From Pochonia chlamydosporia 170 (lineage: Eukaryota; Ascomycota; Sordariomycetes; Hypocreales; Clavicipitaceae), in assembly GCF_001653235.2 (NCBI RefSeq), contig NC_035795.1, forward strand, positions 2,859,001 through 2,923,000: DNA of 64,000 nt, read 5' to 3'. Every line of letters begins with the position of its first letter. The first letter of the stretch is position 1. The position numbers and the translations under genes were made by a program. Under the pieces are notes generated by a model. It did not search any database. It worked only from the letters and a program-made list of their open reading frames with translations, and had not been told where the DNA came from. Shown here in pieces: positions 62,982 through 64,000 of this stretch.

Positions 62982-64000
62982 ATGTTAATTCGCAGTGTAT
63001 TGAATACAATAGCTTTACAAGCCGTCGATAAGACTCTTCTAATGCTGGCTATGGCGCACCCTCCAGGCTTCCCCGAACCGTCTGAAACGCTACCTGTCGA
63101 CTCAGCAGATGAATCTATTAGTGACTCCGATGAATGTAACGAGATCGATGAATCTGAGGATTGGAATGGTGAACCATGGGAGGCGGTCTTTCCATCGGAC
63201 TCTTCTCTTCTAACAACAACTTATGAGTCTCTTGAGTTGCTCCTCGACAGCCTAAAGGAGTTTTGTGTTCAGAATCGGATGGGCCTCATCACGATACGAA
63301 GTCAAAAGAATAAGGCGAAGACTAGAACAATAAAATGTGAGCTTGTCTGTGATAAGAGTCGGTATTATAAGCCCAGAGAGTCAATCGCCAAAATACGGAA
63401 CACGAATACAACGAAGTTGGCCGCCAACTGCCCGTTCAAAGTTATCGTTCAGTCCCTCCATGCCAACAACTACGAATGGTCCATGAGAGTTGTCAGCTCC
63501 CTTCATCGAGACCACGGGCCATCACAAGGCCTCACCGAGCACTACCAATGGAGAAAGTTAACAGACGAACAAATGAACCTCCTGAAAGATCTTTGTCTTG
63601 ACAAGACGATCTCTTCTCGATCCGTTCACAAGCAACTGTGCCAAAAGTGGCCTCAGATTGCTATTCGCAGGACAGATATATATAACTGGCGATGGAAAGT
63701 CAACCAAGCCAAACGTCAAGGCTACGGCCCCGCCAATGACTTTGTACGGACGCTCTCTGAGTCGAAGAGAGTCTGGATATGGGGCTTAGACTGGATTCAT
63801 GATGAGTTCCGTTTTCGAAATGCCGCTTGGGCTTATCATAAAGGGGGAAAGATGTGGCAACAATTCTCGTCATGTCTCCAGATTGACGCTACATATAAGA
63901 CCAACTGCTATAAAATGCCTTTGGTTACTGTCGTAACTGTATCGTCGGAGAAGACGTCCATGCCAATTTGTTATGGCCTTCTTAATAACGAACAAGTTGC
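62982..64000 (+). mobile_element. MULE (Mutator-like) transposase gene, 3'-truncated by the window
   Basis: The frame is open from 62964 to the window end without a stop; possible starts are 62982, 63042 and 63051. The N-terminus is acidic, followed by a FAR1/WRKY-GCM1-like zinc region: KCELVCDKSRYY, then AANCPFKVIVQ, then SSLHRDHGPS supply Cys/Cys/His/His. A helical segment (DLCLDKTISSRSVHKQL) follows, and the MULE DDE catalytic core begins with the first Asp (codon 63885-63887) in CLQIDATYKTNCYKMPL. No lesion is seen in 339 codons, so the element may be recent. The rest of the transposase and the 3' terminus lie outside. The direct repeat TCGGACGCACCC upstream may belong to the left terminus. 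Confidence 0.88.

Overview
The window is nuclear DNA of a filamentous ascomycete, most likely a Eurotiales mould (Penicillium, Aspergillus or Talaromyces type). The reasons are short GT-AG introns of 45 to 114 nt with CTAAC/CTGAC branch points, a GH54 arabinofuranosidase, a Talaromyces-type PHB depolymerase, a fungal cAMP-receptor-like GPCR and MULE/LTR remains. A 24-N assembly gap lies at 33680-33703. No CRISPR array, operon or rRNA was seen.

Region 1 (1-22.8 kb) is an accessory, secretion-rich region with long spacers. It holds the 3' part of a fungal gene with a HicA-like C-terminus, an AbfB-type arabinofuranosidase, a tRNA-Asp(GTC), a cytochrome P450 remnant, an intronless tannase/feruloyl esterase, a three-exon GPCR, a PHB-depolymerase-type esterase fused to a cellulose-binding module, a divergent RPS23 copy, a two-domain defensin-like protein and an unknown secreted protein. 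Several of these suit growth on plant litter or polyesters.

Region 2 (22.8-39.3 kb) is a compact block of mostly conserved genes: an unrecognised 735-aa protein, F-box protein Pof7/Hrt3, ribosome-biogenesis factor RLP24 (with a 5-nt first coding exon), MTM1-type mitochondrial carrier, WDR89-like protein, FRG1-like protein, a clavaminate-synthase-like dioxygenase, a ZIP zinc transporter with an extra N-terminal exon, and an alpha/beta hydrolase. Several pairs are convergent or divergent with 170-620 bp between them.

Region 3 (39.3-64 kb) is gene-poor, AT-rich and decayed. Intact genes are a beta/gamma-crystallin-like small secreted protein, a protein whose N-terminal half resembles ADP-ribosyl cyclase/CD38 enzymes and ends in a Lys-rich tail, a GMC oxidoreductase and a SUR7/PalI membrane protein. 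Around them lie relics: an MFS transporter piece, a dispersed GC-rich repeat shared with 16.5 kb, a candidate solo LTR, an orphan Zn(II)2Cys6 domain, an SDR gene with one nonsense codon, fragments of small cysteine-rich proteins, palindromic repeats, and at the right edge a MULE transposase that runs out of the window.

The most interesting items are the bi-domain CS-alpha-beta protein whose domains lie on phase-matched exons, the CD38-like candidate, the PHB-depolymerase/CBM1 fusion and the divergent RPS23 paralogue. All exon models were read by eye from splice signals and reading frame. None has been tested against transcripts or databases.
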